Shown: positions 15,915-26,139 of the stretch, in pieces | How the letters are laid out: the number at the start of each line of letters is the position of its first letter | Numbering within the stretch: position 1 is the first letter of the stretch | Source: Tyzzerella sp. An114 | GTDB lineage: Bacteria; Bacillota; Clostridia; Lachnospirales; Anaerotignaceae | DNA length: 64,000 nucleotides | Direction of reading: 5' to 3' | Assembly: GCF_002161055.1 (NCBI RefSeq) | Contig: NZ_NFLT01000001.1 | Span: forward strand, 124,001 to 188,000 | Program-made: the position numbers and the translations under genes | The notes under the pieces: generated by a model | Databases searched by the model: none | Told to the model about the DNA's origin: nothing | The model's input: the letters and a program-made list of their open reading frames with translations, nothing else

Positions 15915-18656
15915 ATGAATTATTCTCAGGACGGAAAAAAACGTCAGACAAACAGTAATAAAAAGAAGAAGAAAAAAAGAAAAAAGAATAGTATAGGACG
16001 TGTAATTTTAAGAATATTCCTTATCCTATTTATAGTAGGAATTTTTGCCGTAGGTGGTGCATTTTTAGGTGCATATATGGGAATTATCGAAAATACAGGT
16101 TCTATAAATACTGCTGACATAACTCCGGGTTCATATAACTCCACAATTTACGACCAACAGGGTAATGAGATTGATACCCTTCATGGTGACGAAAACCGTG
16201 AATATGTAAAACTGGAATATATACCGGAAGATTTACAGCATGCTGTTATAGCCATTGAGGACGAGCGTTTTTACAGTCATAGCGGTATTGATATTAAAGG
16301 TATAATGCGTGCCTTTGTTGTCAATATCAAAGAGAGAAACTTCTCTCAAGGTGCTAGTACATTAACTCAACAGCTTATTAAAAACAATGTACTTAACAAA
16401 AGAGAAAAAACAATAATAAGAAAAATAAAAGAACAGTATCTTGCTGTTGTATATGAAAAAGAGTTTGAAAAACAGTTAGGTTCAAAAGAAGCTGCAAAAG
16501 ATTATATTCTTGAGCTTTATTTAAACTCAATACCATTAAATCATGGACTTTATGGTGTTGAAGCAGCAGCAGAGTTTTATTTTGGAAAGAGTGTAAGTGA
16601 ACTTAATCTTGCTGAGAGTGCTTGTATAGCAGGTATCACTCAGAACCCATCAAAATATTCACCAGTAAGTCATCCTGATTTTAACAGAGAAAGACAACTT
16701 ACTGTACTTCAAAAAATGCTTGAGCAAGGATATATAACTCAAGAGGAATATGACGAAGCCGTAAATGATGATATTTATTCAAGAATTGTAGGAAAAAGTA
16801 GTGAAGGCTACACAGAAGCTCTTCACAGTTATTTTGTAGATGCTCTCATTGTTGAAGTAGCAGAGGACCTTGTGGAAGAAAAGAACATGACAGAAAAACA
16901 AGCCTACGACCTTATATACAGTGGTGGTCTTCAAATTACATCAACAGTTGATACAAATATGCAAAATATAATGGAAGAAGCCTATATGGACGACTCTCTT
17001 TTCCCTCCTAAGGGAAACACTCTTGATGTTGAGTATACTATATCTGTAAAACCGATAGACGGTGAAGAACAAACTCACCATACAAAACGTACAACTGTAA
17101 AGACAAGAGAAGAAGCGGAAGCCTTTGCAGAACAAGTTAAAGCCGAAGTTTTAAATGATACAAATGAAATGGTTCTTGATAAACTTACAATAACAGAGTC
17201 ATTACAGTCTGCTATGGTTATAATGGACTATCACACAGGACAGGTTAAAGCTCTTGTGGGAGGACGAGGACAGAAACCAGGTGACCTTGTATTTAACAGA
17301 GCAACTGATGCTTATCGTTCACCAGGTTCAAGTTTCAAACCTTTAGCAGTTTATGGTCCAGCCATAGACATGGGACTTTTAACACCTAATTCAATACTTA
17401 TAGATGAGCCTTACACAATAAACGGCTATTCTCCAAGAAACTGGAACGGAACATTTTTAGGTGCTGTAACAGTTAGAGAAGCTATAAGAGACTCTATGAA
17501 CGTTGTAGCAGTAAAAACTCTTGTGGAAGATGTTGGAGTTGATAATGCTTATAACTATCTTTTAAAATTCGGATTTACATCACTTGTTGAAGATGACAAA
17601 GTTCCTTCAATGGCTCTTGGTGGTCTTACAAACGGTGTTTCTGTACTTGAAATGACAGCTGCATATTCAGCAATAGCAAATGATGGTGTATATAATGAAC
17701 CTATATTCTACACAAAGATACTTAACCATGATGGTGAAGTTCTCCTTGAAAAAGAACCTGAAAGTCATACTGTATTGAAGAAATCAACAGCTCTTATGCT
17801 CACTGACATGATGCAAGATGTTATTACAGGTGGAGGAAGTGCAACAGGTCGTTTAGCAAACTTCCAAAACATGGATATGCATATAGCCGGAAAAACAGGT
17901 ACAACAAATGATAATAAAGACCTTACTTTTGTAGGATATACACCTTATTACTGTGCCGGTATATGGCTTGGATATGATATCCAAAAATCAATGACTTATG
18001 ATAAGAGTTATCATCTCATACTTTGGAGAGAAGTTATGGAAAAAGTCCATGAAGGATTGCCAGATAAAGCCTTTGAAAGAGCTAATATACCTAATGTAAG
18101 TACAGAAGAAAAAGAAGAACCAGACAAACTTTGTACTGTTTCAGGTAAAAAAGCTATACCAGGAGTTTGTGAACTTGACTATTTCAATTCAGGTTCTGTT
18201 GTTGCAAGTGGCGATATTCCTTCAGAAACTTGTGATATACACAAAATATATCGTATAGATACATCAACAGGAATGATAGCAAATGAATATTGTCCTGCTG
18301 ATAGTGTAAAGAGTGTTGCTCTTGCTGTTGACGGAAGTGGTAATGTTATAAATTCACCAAACGGTATGAATGTAAACAATGTATGTACAACTCATACTGC
18401 TGATAATACTCCTCCTAGCGATGAAGACCTTTTCATTCCGGGAGAAGAAAATAATACTGAAAATGGTGAAAATCAAAATAATAATAACGAAAATAACAAC
18501 AATACTGAAAATAATAATTCTAATAATAACAGTAACAACAGCAATAACAATAACTCTAATAATACTGAAACTACTCCGAAACCTCCCGAACCGGATGAAA
18601 CTATACCTGAGAATACAGATGATGGTATGGATGACAATCTTTTCATACCGTCATAA
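15915..18656 (+). CDS. Class A penicillin-binding protein (PBP1A type), bifunctional peptidoglycan synthase
   Basis: 913 residues. A lysine-rich cytoplasmic tail (about 8-25) precedes one membrane helix (about 29-55). The glycosyltransferase-51 domain (about 80-250) carries E115 in the EDERFYSH motif and GASTLTQQL. The transpeptidase domain (about 430-720) has S472-SFK475, S527-M-N529 and K660-TG. The C-terminus is an Asn-rich low-complexity linker (about 845-890) flanked by the near-identical short sequences DLFIP and NLFIP, the latter at the extreme end. It polymerises glycan strands and cross-links stem peptides outside the membrane. AAAGGAGG precedes the ATG. The Asn-rich region may vary in length between strains. 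Confidence 0.96.
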   Translation: MNYSQDGKKRQTNSNKKKKKKRKKNSIGRVILRIFLILFIVGIFAVGGAFLGAYMGIIENTGSINTADITPGSYNSTIYDQQGNEIDTLHGDENREYVKLEYIPEDLQHAVIAIEDERFYSHSGIDIKGIMRAFVVNIKERNFSQGASTLTQQLIKNNVLNKREKTIIRKIKEQYLAVVYEKEFEKQLGSKEAAKDYILELYLNSIPLNHGLYGVEAAAEFYFGKSVSELNLAESACIAGITQNPSKYSPVSHPDFNRERQLTVLQKMLEQGYITQEEYDEAVNDDIYSRIVGKSSEGYTEALHSYFVDALIVEVAEDLVEEKNMTEKQAYDLIYSGGLQITSTVDTNMQNIMEEAYMDDSLFPPKGNTLDVEYTISVKPIDGEEQTHHTKRTTVKTREEAEAFAEQVKAEVLNDTNEMVLDKLTITESLQSAMVIMDYHTGQVKALVGGRGQKPGDLVFNRATDAYRSPGSSFKPLAVYGPAIDMGLLTPNSILIDEPYTINGYSPRNWNGTFLGAVTVREAIRDSMNVVAVKTLVEDVGVDNAYNYLLKFGFTSLVEDDKVPSMALGGLTNGVSVLEMTAAYSAIANDGVYNEPIFYTKILNHDGEVLLEKEPESHTVLKKSTALMLTDMMQDVITGGGSATGRLANFQNMDMHIAGKTGTTNDNKDLTFVGYTPYYCAGIWLGYDIQKSMTYDKSYHLILWREVMEKVHEGLPDKAFERANIPNVSTEEKEEPDKLCTVSGKKAIPGVCELDYFNSGSVVASGDIPSETCDIHKIYRIDTSTGMIANEYCPADSVKSVALAVDGSGNVINSPNGMNVNNVCTTHTADNTPPSDEDLFIPGEENNTENGENQNNNNENNNNTENNNSNNNSNNSNNNNSNNTETTPKPPEPDETIPENTDDGMDDNLFIPS

Positions 18657-18672
18657 ATATGTTTTAATAAAT

Positions 18673-18705
18673 AAAGGGATAATCTTTTGATTATCCCTTT
18701 TTGTT
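18673..18705. terminator. Bidirectional terminator between the PBP gene and the 157-residue ORF
   Basis: AAAGGGATAATC, TTTT, GATTATCCCTTT: a perfect 12-bp stem followed by T on the plus strand, between convergent genes. Confidence 0.93.
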
Positions 18706-18707
18706 AT

Positions 18708-19172
18708 TTATAATTTAATATCTATATCATTATTTACATTTATAAAATATGAAAAATCTTTATCAGACAATTCAAGTATAACCTGTTTCCCACTGTCATT
18801 TATAACTTTTATTCCGCCTTCAACAGATTTTATATCATATTTTTTGCCTTTAGTAAAACCTCCTGATGAATTATTGCAATAAACAAAAGATTTTGTATCA
18901 CTAATAACACTAACTATTTTTTTACCCAATGTAAATTTCCAATAAACAGGATTTTCTATTGTTGGATAATCTTTTTTTGCTCTAGCTTTAAGTTCATCAT
19001 TTGTGTATACTTCGCCCTTATTTATAAGCTCATCAAGATATTTCAATGTAGCAACAGGTATACGTTTTGTCCACATATATCCTTCTTGTCTTGTTATAAG
19101 TTGTATACACTTTCCGTCGTCAAGTATAATATCATTTTCATTAACATCAAAATTGTACTTTCCAAATACCAA
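18708..19172 (-). CDS. Small protein of unknown function
   Basis: About 154 residues, soluble, no signal peptide or cysteine motif. It opens VFGKYNFDVNENDIILDDGK, has a central helical, Lys-rich part with the conserved-looking NPVYWKFTLGKK, and ends in a beta-rich segment. GAGGTGATAGTGTTG lies at the 5' end: the longest frame starts inside the Shine-Dalgarno, so GTG at 19175 or TTG at 19172 is more likely; TTG is given. It ends eight bases from the terminator it shares with the PBP gene. I do not recognise the family. Confidence 0.65.
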   Translation of the reverse strand: MVFGKYNFDVNENDIILDDGKCIQLITRQEGYMWTKRIPVATLKYLDELINKGEVYTNDELKARAKKDYPTIENPVYWKFTLGKKIVSVISDTKSFVYCNNSSGGFTKGKKYDIKSVEGGIKVINDSGKQVILELSDKDFSYFINVNNDIDIKL

Positions 19173-19201
19173 CACTATCACCTCATATAAAATTATACCA
19201 T

Positions 19202-19244
19202 AAAAATAAAGGTTTCCCGCAATATATACGAAAAACCTTTATAA
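19202..19244 (-). terminator. Terminator-like hairpin after spoIVA
   Basis: Minus strand ATAAAGGTTT pairs with AAACCTTTAT around a 20-base loop and is followed by TTTTATGG. It lies just past the spoIVA stop. Confidence 0.6.
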
Positions 19245-19248
19245 TATA

Positions 19249-20727
19249 CTAAAGTATTATACATATAAGTCCGCCGCTGCCTTCATTAACTATTTTCTGT
19301 AAAGTTTCTTGAAGTTTAAGCTGAGCGTCCTCTGGCATTCTATAAATTTTATTTTGCATACCCTCATTTACCATAGAATTTAATGTCCTTCCAAAAATAT
19401 TAAGCTCCCATATTTTTTCCGGATTTTCATCATACTCTTTAAGTATATTATCAATAAACTCTTTTGATTGTTCCTCACTGCCTATTATAGGGCTCACTTC
19501 TGTCTCAATATCAGCTTTCACCATATGTATTGACTCGCCTTTTGCCTTAAGTTTTATTCCAAATCTTTGACCTTGTTTAAATACTTCCGGCTTTTCAAGT
19601 TTTATATCATCAAATACAGGAGAAACAATACCATAGCCTTTTCTTTTCACATCAATAAGAGCCTGCTCTATTTTATCATACTCTTTTTTAACATCAGAAA
19701 GCATTTTTATTTTTGATATAAGGCTACAATCGTCCTCAATATCCATTCCTGTTGTCTCGCTTATAATTTTATAGAAAAGACTGTCATCAAGGGCAATATC
19801 AATATCAGCAGTGCCCTTTCCCGGCTCTATTGAATTTATATAAGATTTTTTTACATAACTGTTTTCTCCAAAACTTTCAGCAAAATTTTTAATATCCCTA
19901 AGTTTATCAACAGTATACATTATATTTCTTACACTTTTTATAATATCGCTTTTAAGCCAATGGTCATCACTTAAAGACTGTACCCAATTAGGTATATTCA
20001 TTTTTATTTCCCTTACAGGAAATTCATAAAGTATATTTTCAATAATCTCTTTTATATCCTCTGTTTTAAGGGAGGCACAGTTTACAGGTAAAACAGGCAC
20101 ATTATATTTTTCATGCATTTCATTTGCCATTTCTTTCGTATTTTCAGAATAAGGCTTTGATGAATTTAAAAGTACAACAAAAGGCTTTTTCATCTCTCTA
20201 AGTTCATTTATTACTCTTTCTTCTGCCTCCTCATAGTTTTCCTTTGGAATATCTGTAACAGTTCCGTCAGTAGTTATAACTATACCAATTGTGGAATGTT
20301 CTGTGATAACTTTTTTTGTTCCCATTTCAGCCGCCTGTGTAAAAGGCATAGGATTTTCAGACCACGGTGTATTTACCATTCTAGGTTCATCACCGTCAAG
20401 ATAACCTTCTGAGCCGGGGACAATATAGCCTACACAGTCAATAAGCCTTACTTTAAATTTTGTATTATCATTTATATTTATCTCTATTGCTTCATTGGGA
20501 ACAAATTTAGGCTCTGTTGTCATTATAGTTCTTCCTGCTGAAGATTGGGGAAGCTCATCTCTCGCCCTATCCTTTGTATATGTATTTTCAATATTTGGCA
20601 AAACGTAAAGCTCCATAAATCTTTTTATAAATGTAGATTTTCCCGTTCTAACAGGTCCAACTATACCAAAATATATATCTCCACCTGTTCTTTCTGCTAT
20701 ATCCTTGTAAATATCATACTGTTCCAT
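19249..20727 (-). CDS. spoIVA: Stage IV sporulation protein A (spore coat morphogenetic ATPase)
   Basis: 492 residues, the usual SpoIVA length. The N-terminus MEQYDIYKDIAERTGGDIY leads into the Walker A motif GPVRTGKS (24-31). The switch-like IDCVGYIVPGSEGY follows. The C-terminus GGLICIIL is diagnostic. In the mother cell SpoIVA hydrolyses ATP, polymerises on the forespore and forms the basement layer of the spore coat. Its presence, intact, indicates a sporulation-capable lineage. Single gene; AAGGAGG before the ATG. It is normally transcribed by sigma-E, but I could not mark that promoter with confidence. Confidence 0.98.
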   Translation of the reverse strand: MEQYDIYKDIAERTGGDIYFGIVGPVRTGKSTFIKRFMELYVLPNIENTYTKDRARDELPQSSAGRTIMTTEPKFVPNEAIEININDNTKFKVRLIDCVGYIVPGSEGYLDGDEPRMVNTPWSENPMPFTQAAEMGTKKVITEHSTIGIVITTDGTVTDIPKENYEEAEERVINELREMKKPFVVLLNSSKPYSENTKEMANEMHEKYNVPVLPVNCASLKTEDIKEIIENILYEFPVREIKMNIPNWVQSLSDDHWLKSDIIKSVRNIMYTVDKLRDIKNFAESFGENSYVKKSYINSIEPGKGTADIDIALDDSLFYKIISETTGMDIEDDCSLISKIKMLSDVKKEYDKIEQALIDVKRKGYGIVSPVFDDIKLEKPEVFKQGQRFGIKLKAKGESIHMVKADIETEVSPIIGSEEQSKEFIDNILKEYDENPEKIWELNIFGRTLNSMVNEGMQNKIYRMPEDAQLKLQETLQKIVNEGSGGLICIIL

Positions 20728-20806
20728 AGATTATTAATCCTCCTTGAAATGTATCCCTACAATTAAAATATATGCAGTAAAAAACAGGCATATTCAAAAT
20801 ATTTAA

Positions 20807-22315
20807 TTACTTATTTATAACAACAAAAGCCTCTCCTAAAGTCATATAACTTTTAGGCATCATTTTTCCGTTTCTTCCAGTCATAATATTTTTATCAATA
20901 CAATATAAAACTGCATCTTTATATTTATCATTACATTCATTGTAATCTAAAATACGTGATGATATAGAATTGTCTGTATCATAATCAGCATAATTTAAAT
21001 TTAATAAGCCCTCTGAACAGTAAATCAAAAAGGCTGCTTCCTCACGAGTTATATAATCATCAGGTCTAAAATTTTTTCCAAAAAATTTATCCATAACAGA
21101 GTTTAACTCAATATACTGTTCTGGTGTATATTTATCTTTTACAACTTTTTTAATAAATCCGCCTATATCCTTATTATATTTATAATCTAATGGAACATCA
21201 TTAAAATCATTTGTAGCTACTTTATCACAACCCATTTTATTTGAAAGCCAGTATACAAACTCACCTCTTGTTACAGGTAAATCAACATTTATACTGTCTC
21301 CCATTTTATAATCAACAGCACCTATTTTTAAAAGATTTAAAAAGCTGTCTTTTGACCAATGTTTAGATATTTCACTATTATTATTTATATAATTTATAGT
21401 TTCTGTTGTAAGATTGTTGTTATCTTTTTTGAGATTTAAAGTATAGTTTCCATTTGATTTCATACTCTTATATGACAAAAGACAATTTATAACTAAAGAT
21501 TTTGTTTCATTATCATATATAATTTTATTTGTATTGTAAGTGTTATATATATAATCCAAAACATCAACACCATTAACAGAAAGTCTTTCATCTTTTAAAC
21601 AGTCAATACCGTTTGAACAAAGGGCTGTTGCTGCTATTGATATTTCATTTATGTTATTTTTATTGGCTGTGTACATTTTTTCAATATTTTTATCAATAAA
21701 ACTTTTAACTTCAGGTATATCGCTGAAATTGGATAAAACAATCAATGCTTTTCCAAGGGTATTTATATCTTTATAATCATAATTTAATATATAATTTATA
21801 CTGTTTTCTTTCAAATCTGTTCTTTCATAGTTTCCTAAATTTAAAGCATATAAAACTGTACAAACTGTTTCAATTCCTTCATTTTTTATTGTGTCAAAAT
21901 CAGAAAGTTTTTCTATTAAGTTATATCCACCTATACAAGTTGCATCTCTCCCAGAATTTGTTGAATGCATTATCATTTGGGCGATTGTTTTATTACTGTC
22001 ATCTTTAAAATCTCCCTTTTTGTCATTTATATATTTTCTCATTTCATAATAATACACATCATGATAAATATTGATACCTCGGTTTATAATTATATCATAT
22101 CTTGCATTTAATACAGCATTGGCAATATTAATGTCTTCAATTTTGAAATCTCTCAAAGTCTCACCATTTTCCATAGCAATTTCAGAAACCTTTTTTGAGA
22201 TATCGTTTAGGTATAACCTATCACTTTCACCTTCCATTCCATAGACATTTAAAGAGCCTACCAAAAACACCATAACTAAAAATAATGATATAACATTTTT
22301 AAACAATTTTTTCAT
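20807..22315 (-). CDS. Secreted S-layer homology (SLH) domain protein
   Basis: 502 residues. A signal peptide (MKKLFKN..., hydrophobic to about residue 25, likely cleaved after VYG) is followed by about 300 residues of helical, Asn/Ile-rich sequence resembling prenyltransferase-like alpha/alpha toroid repeats. Three SLH-like units occupy about 325-502, marked by LPVTRGEFVYWLSNKMG, ITREEAAFLIYCSEG and YMTLGEAFVVINK. SLH units bind pyruvylated wall polymer, so the protein is probably wall-anchored. The N-terminal function is unknown. Monocistronic. Confidence 0.83.
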   Translation of the reverse strand: MKKLFKNVISLFLVMVFLVGSLNVYGMEGESDRLYLNDISKKVSEIAMENGETLRDFKIEDINIANAVLNARYDIIINRGINIYHDVYYYEMRKYINDKKGDFKDDSNKTIAQMIMHSTNSGRDATCIGGYNLIEKLSDFDTIKNEGIETVCTVLYALNLGNYERTDLKENSINYILNYDYKDINTLGKALIVLSNFSDIPEVKSFIDKNIEKMYTANKNNINEISIAATALCSNGIDCLKDERLSVNGVDVLDYIYNTYNTNKIIYDNETKSLVINCLLSYKSMKSNGNYTLNLKKDNNNLTTETINYINNNSEISKHWSKDSFLNLLKIGAVDYKMGDSINVDLPVTRGEFVYWLSNKMGCDKVATNDFNDVPLDYKYNKDIGGFIKKVVKDKYTPEQYIELNSVMDKFFGKNFRPDDYITREEAAFLIYCSEGLLNLNYADYDTDNSISSRILDYNECNDKYKDAVLYCIDKNIMTGRNGKMMPKSYMTLGEAFVVINK

Positions 22316-22464
22316 AAAATCCCTCCTTTATACATTACTGACGCCTTTTAAAATTATTATGTTTCAAAATTATATAAAAATTTTTAAAATATTTGATATA
22401 TATTAAATGTAATGATATACTTGTCTTAATTTTCACTTTTACATTTTAAGGGGGACATAATTAT

Positions 22465-23379
22465 ATGCAGTCAAAAAATATATTTGGTCATATATTGGCA
22501 GCTATAACAGTTATTGTTTGGGGTACAACATTTATATCAACAAAAGTTTTATTAAAAGATTTTAACCCTGTTGAAATACTTTTCTTTAGATTTATAGCTG
22601 GATTTATTGCACTTTTTATTGCTTATCCAAAATTTTTAAAGATTAAAAACATAAAAGAAGAAATTTTATTTATAGGTGCAGGACTTACAGGTATATGTCT
22701 TTACTATCTTTTAGAAAACATAGCACTTACATATACAATGGCTTCAAATGTAGGTGTAATAGTTGCTGTATCACCATTTTTTACAGCTATTTTATCTCAT
22801 ATATTCCTTAAAGGTGAGGAACATCTCAAAATAAGCTTCTTTTTAGGATTTTTATTTGCCATAACAGGAATATTTATTATAAGTTTCAATGATCAACAGC
22901 TTTCATTAAATCCAAAAGGAGATATTTTAGCTGTTTTGGCAGCTCTCGTTTGGGCAATATATTCTATAATAACAAGAAAAATAGGAGCTTTGGGATACAA
23001 CACAATACAGACAACAAGACGTACTTTCTTTTATGGTATAATATTTATGATACCTGTTGTAATGTTTTCTGATTTCTCAATGGATTTACAATTAATAATA
23101 AAACCTGTAAACTTGTCAAATCTTATATTTTTAAGTTTTGGGGCTTCAGCCGCTTGTTTTGTCACATGGAACTGTGCTGTAAATATTTTAGGTGCATTAA
23201 AGACAAGTATTTATATATATGCAATACCTGTAATAACAATAGTTACATCTGTAATAATACTACATGAAAAAATAACACCTATGGCTATTATAGGAACAAT
23301 ACTTACTCTCATGGGACTTTTAATATCAGAAAGTAAAATACCTTTTATAAAATTCAAAGAGAAAAAACCGCAGTTATAA
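22465..23379 (+). CDS. EamA/DMT-superfamily transporter
   Basis: 304 residues with ten predicted membrane helices made of two repeated EamA halves. Characteristic spots are TVIVWGTTFISTKVLL in helix 1, FFRFIAGFIAL in helix 2 and the second-repeat equivalent DILAVLAALVWAIYSIITRK near residue 155. Members export amino acids, metabolites or drugs; substrate cannot be predicted. AGGGGGA precedes the ATG. The gene ends inside its own terminator hairpin. Confidence 0.88.
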   Translation: MQSKNIFGHILAAITVIVWGTTFISTKVLLKDFNPVEILFFRFIAGFIALFIAYPKFLKIKNIKEEILFIGAGLTGICLYYLLENIALTYTMASNVGVIVAVSPFFTAILSHIFLKGEEHLKISFFLGFLFAITGIFIISFNDQQLSLNPKGDILAVLAALVWAIYSIITRKIGALGYNTIQTTRRTFFYGIIFMIPVVMFSDFSMDLQLIIKPVNLSNLIFLSFGASAACFVTWNCAVNILGALKTSIYIYAIPVITIVTSVIILHEKITPMAIIGTILTLMGLLISESKIPFIKFKEKKPQL

Positions 23380-23395
23380 AAACTGCGGCTTTTTT
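23362..23395. terminator. Terminator overlapping the eamA stop codon
   Basis: CCGCAGTT (23368-23375), short loop containing the TAA stop, AACTGCGG (23381-23388), with A and T runs on either side. It probably serves both eamA and the convergent P-type ATPase gene. Confidence 0.92.
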
Positions 23396-23419
23396 AATAA
23401 TTTTTAACATCTTTTAACA

Positions 23420-26023
23420 TTATTTAATTTTACATATAACAAATTTTATAATCTGATTTACAACAAATGTAAGGAGTGATATTCCGTATATTGTCAAAAT
23501 AAGATTTGTGCTTAAAGGAGTTATCTCAAAAAGTCCAAAAAGTGCAGGAACTAAAAGTACAATATTTAAGAGTATAAAACCTACAAAGAAAGCACCCCAA
23601 ATATAAATATTGTTAAACATTTTATTTGTAAATATTACAGGTTCTTTTGACTTACAGTTGAAACCATGTATAAGTCTTGAAAGACAGAGTGTAGAGAATG
23701 CCATAGTCATTGCTCCACCAGCACCTAAAGCATTTAATCCCACATAGTAAGCTGCCATTGTACCTATACATATAACAATACCTTCTCTTACAACATCAAT
23801 TATAAAATCTTTTGTAAGTATAGACTCATTTACAGGACGTGGCTTATTTTTCATAACTGATTTTGAATGAGGTTCAACACCTAAAGCTATGGCAGGCAAA
23901 CTGTCTGTAAGAAGGTTTATAAAGAGAAGATGAACAGGTGCAAAAGGAACTGCAAGACCTGCCAATGAAGCATATAAAACAGCAAGTATACCGGCTGTAT
24001 TACCTGAAAGCAAGAATTTTATTGAGTTTTTGATATTTATATAAAGATTTCTTCCGTTCTCAACAGCCTTAACTATTGTTGCAAAGTTATCATCAGCAAG
24101 AACAACATCTGCTGCATCTTTTGCAACTTCACTTCCTGTTATACCCATAGCAACACCAATATCAGCCTGTTTTAAAGCTGGGGCATCGTTTACACCGTCA
24201 CCAGTCATGGCAACTATATTTCCTCTATTCTGCCAAGCTCTAACTATTCTTATTTTATGTTCTGGAGAAACTCTGGCATAAACAGATATTTTATCAACAT
24301 AATTTTGAAGTTCTTCATCTGTCATTTTATCAATTTCAGCACCATCAACAGCTTCACTCTCATTTTTAATTATTCCAATTTCTTTTGCTATGGCTGCCGC
24401 TGTGACTTTATGGTCACCTGTAATCATAACAGGTCTTATTCCAGCACTTATACACTCTGATACAGCATCTTTTGACTCAACTCTTGGAGGGTCCATCATT
24501 GATATTAAACCTACAAATATCATATTGTTTTCATCATCAAGACCTATATTTTCATTATCAACATATTTTTTAGCAAAGGCAAGAACTCTAAGACCGTTTT
24601 TTGAGAAGTTTTCATTTATTTTTGAAACTTCATTTTTATCCTCATCAGTAATATCTACAATCTCACCATTTTTTACTATATATTTAACTCTGTTCATTAA
24701 AACATCAACAGCACCTTTTGTAATCATTGTTTTATTGCCATCAACAACATTTACTGTTGACATGAGTTTTCTATCAGAGTCAAAGGCAATTTCTCCAATT
24801 CTTGGATAATTCTTTCTAGCTTCAATATAGTCATAACCGTATTTTTCACCAAAATTAATTAGAGCTATTTCAGTTGGGTCACCTATTTCATTTCCATCTT
24901 TATTTTCAGCATCATTACAGAGCATTGACATATAAAGTATTTCTCTTTCATCTTTATTTGAGAAATCTGATTTATCTTCATCAATAACAGTGTTATTTAC
25001 AGAATATTTTTTGACAGTCATTTTATTCTGTGTCAAAGTACCTGTTTTGTCAGAACATATAATTGATACACTTCCAAGACCTTCAACAGCGTGAAGTTTT
25101 CTTACTATGGCATTTTCTTTTGCCATTTTCTGAGTACCAAAAGATAAAACTATTGTAACAATAGAGCTTAAAGCCTCTGGAATAGCTGCAACAGCAAGGG
25201 CAACAGCAAACATAAAGGCATCAATAACCTCATCACCTCTCACAATACTTACAGCAAAGAGTATACCGCATATTATAAGTATTATAATTGAGAGTTTTTT
25301 TCCGAAGTTATCCAAATTCTGTTGAAGTGGAGTTTTCTTTGTCTTTGTATCTTTCAAAAGTTTAGCAACTTTTCCAAGTTCAGTGTCCATTCCTGTTCCT
25401 GTAACAACAAATTCGGCTCTACCGTATGTTACAAAGCTTCCTGAGAATACCATATTTTTTCTATCTCCCACAGGAACTTCACCAGAAATTTCACAATCCT
25501 CTTTTTCAACACTTATTGATTCACCAGTTAATGAGCTTTCATCAACTTTTATATTATAGTTTTCAAGTATACGACCATCGGCACATATATAGTCACCAGC
25601 TTCAGCAATAACTATATCTCCGGGAACAACATCTTTTGAATCAATACTTATTTTCTCTCCATCTCTTATAACTTTAGCAATAGGAGATGAAAGAGCCTTA
25701 AGACTTTCAAGGGATTTATCAGCTTTTATCTGCTGAACTGTTCCAAGGATAGCATTCATTGTGATTACTACAAATATTACAGCAGAGCTTTCAATATCTC
25801 CTAAAAAGGCTGATATTACAGCGGCAGCAATAAGTATTATTACAAGAAAGTCTGTGTACTGTTCAAGGAATATTTTTAATACACTCTTTTTTTCTCCCTC
25901 TTGTATTTCATTTTTGCCATACTTTTCAAGTCTTTTTACTGCCTCTTTTGATGAAATACCATTTTTTTGTGTTTCAAATTCATTTAGTATCTTTTCTTTT
26001 TCATAATTATAATAATCTTTCAT
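23420..26023 (-). CDS. P-type cation-transporting ATPase (PMR1/PacL Ca2+/Mn2+ branch)
   Basis: 867 residues. N-terminal cation-ATPase domain, actuator motif SLTGES, phosphorylation motif CSDKTGTLTQNKM, hinge TGDGVNDAPALKQADIGVAMG, and about ten membrane helices. The helix 4 motif AIPEAL corresponds to PEGL of SERCA/PMR1 pumps. On sequence alone it would be labelled calcium-transporting. However, the gene is preceded by a yybP-ykoY riboswitch, a Mn2+ sensor, and a terminator. I therefore infer Mn2+ (or mixed Mn2+/Ca2+) efflux as the main role. GAGAGGTG precedes the ATG. Confidence 0.92.
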   Translation of the reverse strand: MKDYYNYEKEKILNEFETQKNGISSKEAVKRLEKYGKNEIQEGEKKSVLKIFLEQYTDFLVIILIAAAVISAFLGDIESSAVIFVVITMNAILGTVQQIKADKSLESLKALSSPIAKVIRDGEKISIDSKDVVPGDIVIAEAGDYICADGRILENYNIKVDESSLTGESISVEKEDCEISGEVPVGDRKNMVFSGSFVTYGRAEFVVTGTGMDTELGKVAKLLKDTKTKKTPLQQNLDNFGKKLSIIILIICGILFAVSIVRGDEVIDAFMFAVALAVAAIPEALSSIVTIVLSFGTQKMAKENAIVRKLHAVEGLGSVSIICSDKTGTLTQNKMTVKKYSVNNTVIDEDKSDFSNKDEREILYMSMLCNDAENKDGNEIGDPTEIALINFGEKYGYDYIEARKNYPRIGEIAFDSDRKLMSTVNVVDGNKTMITKGAVDVLMNRVKYIVKNGEIVDITDEDKNEVSKINENFSKNGLRVLAFAKKYVDNENIGLDDENNMIFVGLISMMDPPRVESKDAVSECISAGIRPVMITGDHKVTAAAIAKEIGIIKNESEAVDGAEIDKMTDEELQNYVDKISVYARVSPEHKIRIVRAWQNRGNIVAMTGDGVNDAPALKQADIGVAMGITGSEVAKDAADVVLADDNFATIVKAVENGRNLYINIKNSIKFLLSGNTAGILAVLYASLAGLAVPFAPVHLLFINLLTDSLPAIALGVEPHSKSVMKNKPRPVNESILTKDFIIDVVREGIVICIGTMAAYYVGLNALGAGGAMTMAFSTLCLSRLIHGFNCKSKEPVIFTNKMFNNIYIWGAFFVGFILLNIVLLVPALFGLFEITPLSTNLILTIYGISLLTFVVNQIIKFVICKIK

Positions 26024-26092
26024 AAAAGCACCTCTCTTTTTTAGTATTTACATTTTTAGCTTAAAAATTTAATTTATGTACATAAAAATTTT

Positions 26093-26139
26093 AAAAAAAA
26101 AGACTTTTGATATGATTATAAAACCATATCAAAAGTCTT
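26093..26139 (-). terminator. Expression-platform terminator of the Mn2+ riboswitch
   Basis: Minus strand AAGACTTTTGATATG pairs with CATATCAAAAGTCTT, followed by eight T. The left arm overlaps the 3' strand of aptamer stem P1, so aptamer folding and termination exclude each other. Manganese binding should permit read-through (ON switch). Confidence 0.9.

Noticed and set aside
18379-18690. Ile-rich frame within the PBP1A tail
   Set aside because: It is a shifted reading of the Asn-codon repeats; no ribosome site and inside a well-supported gene.
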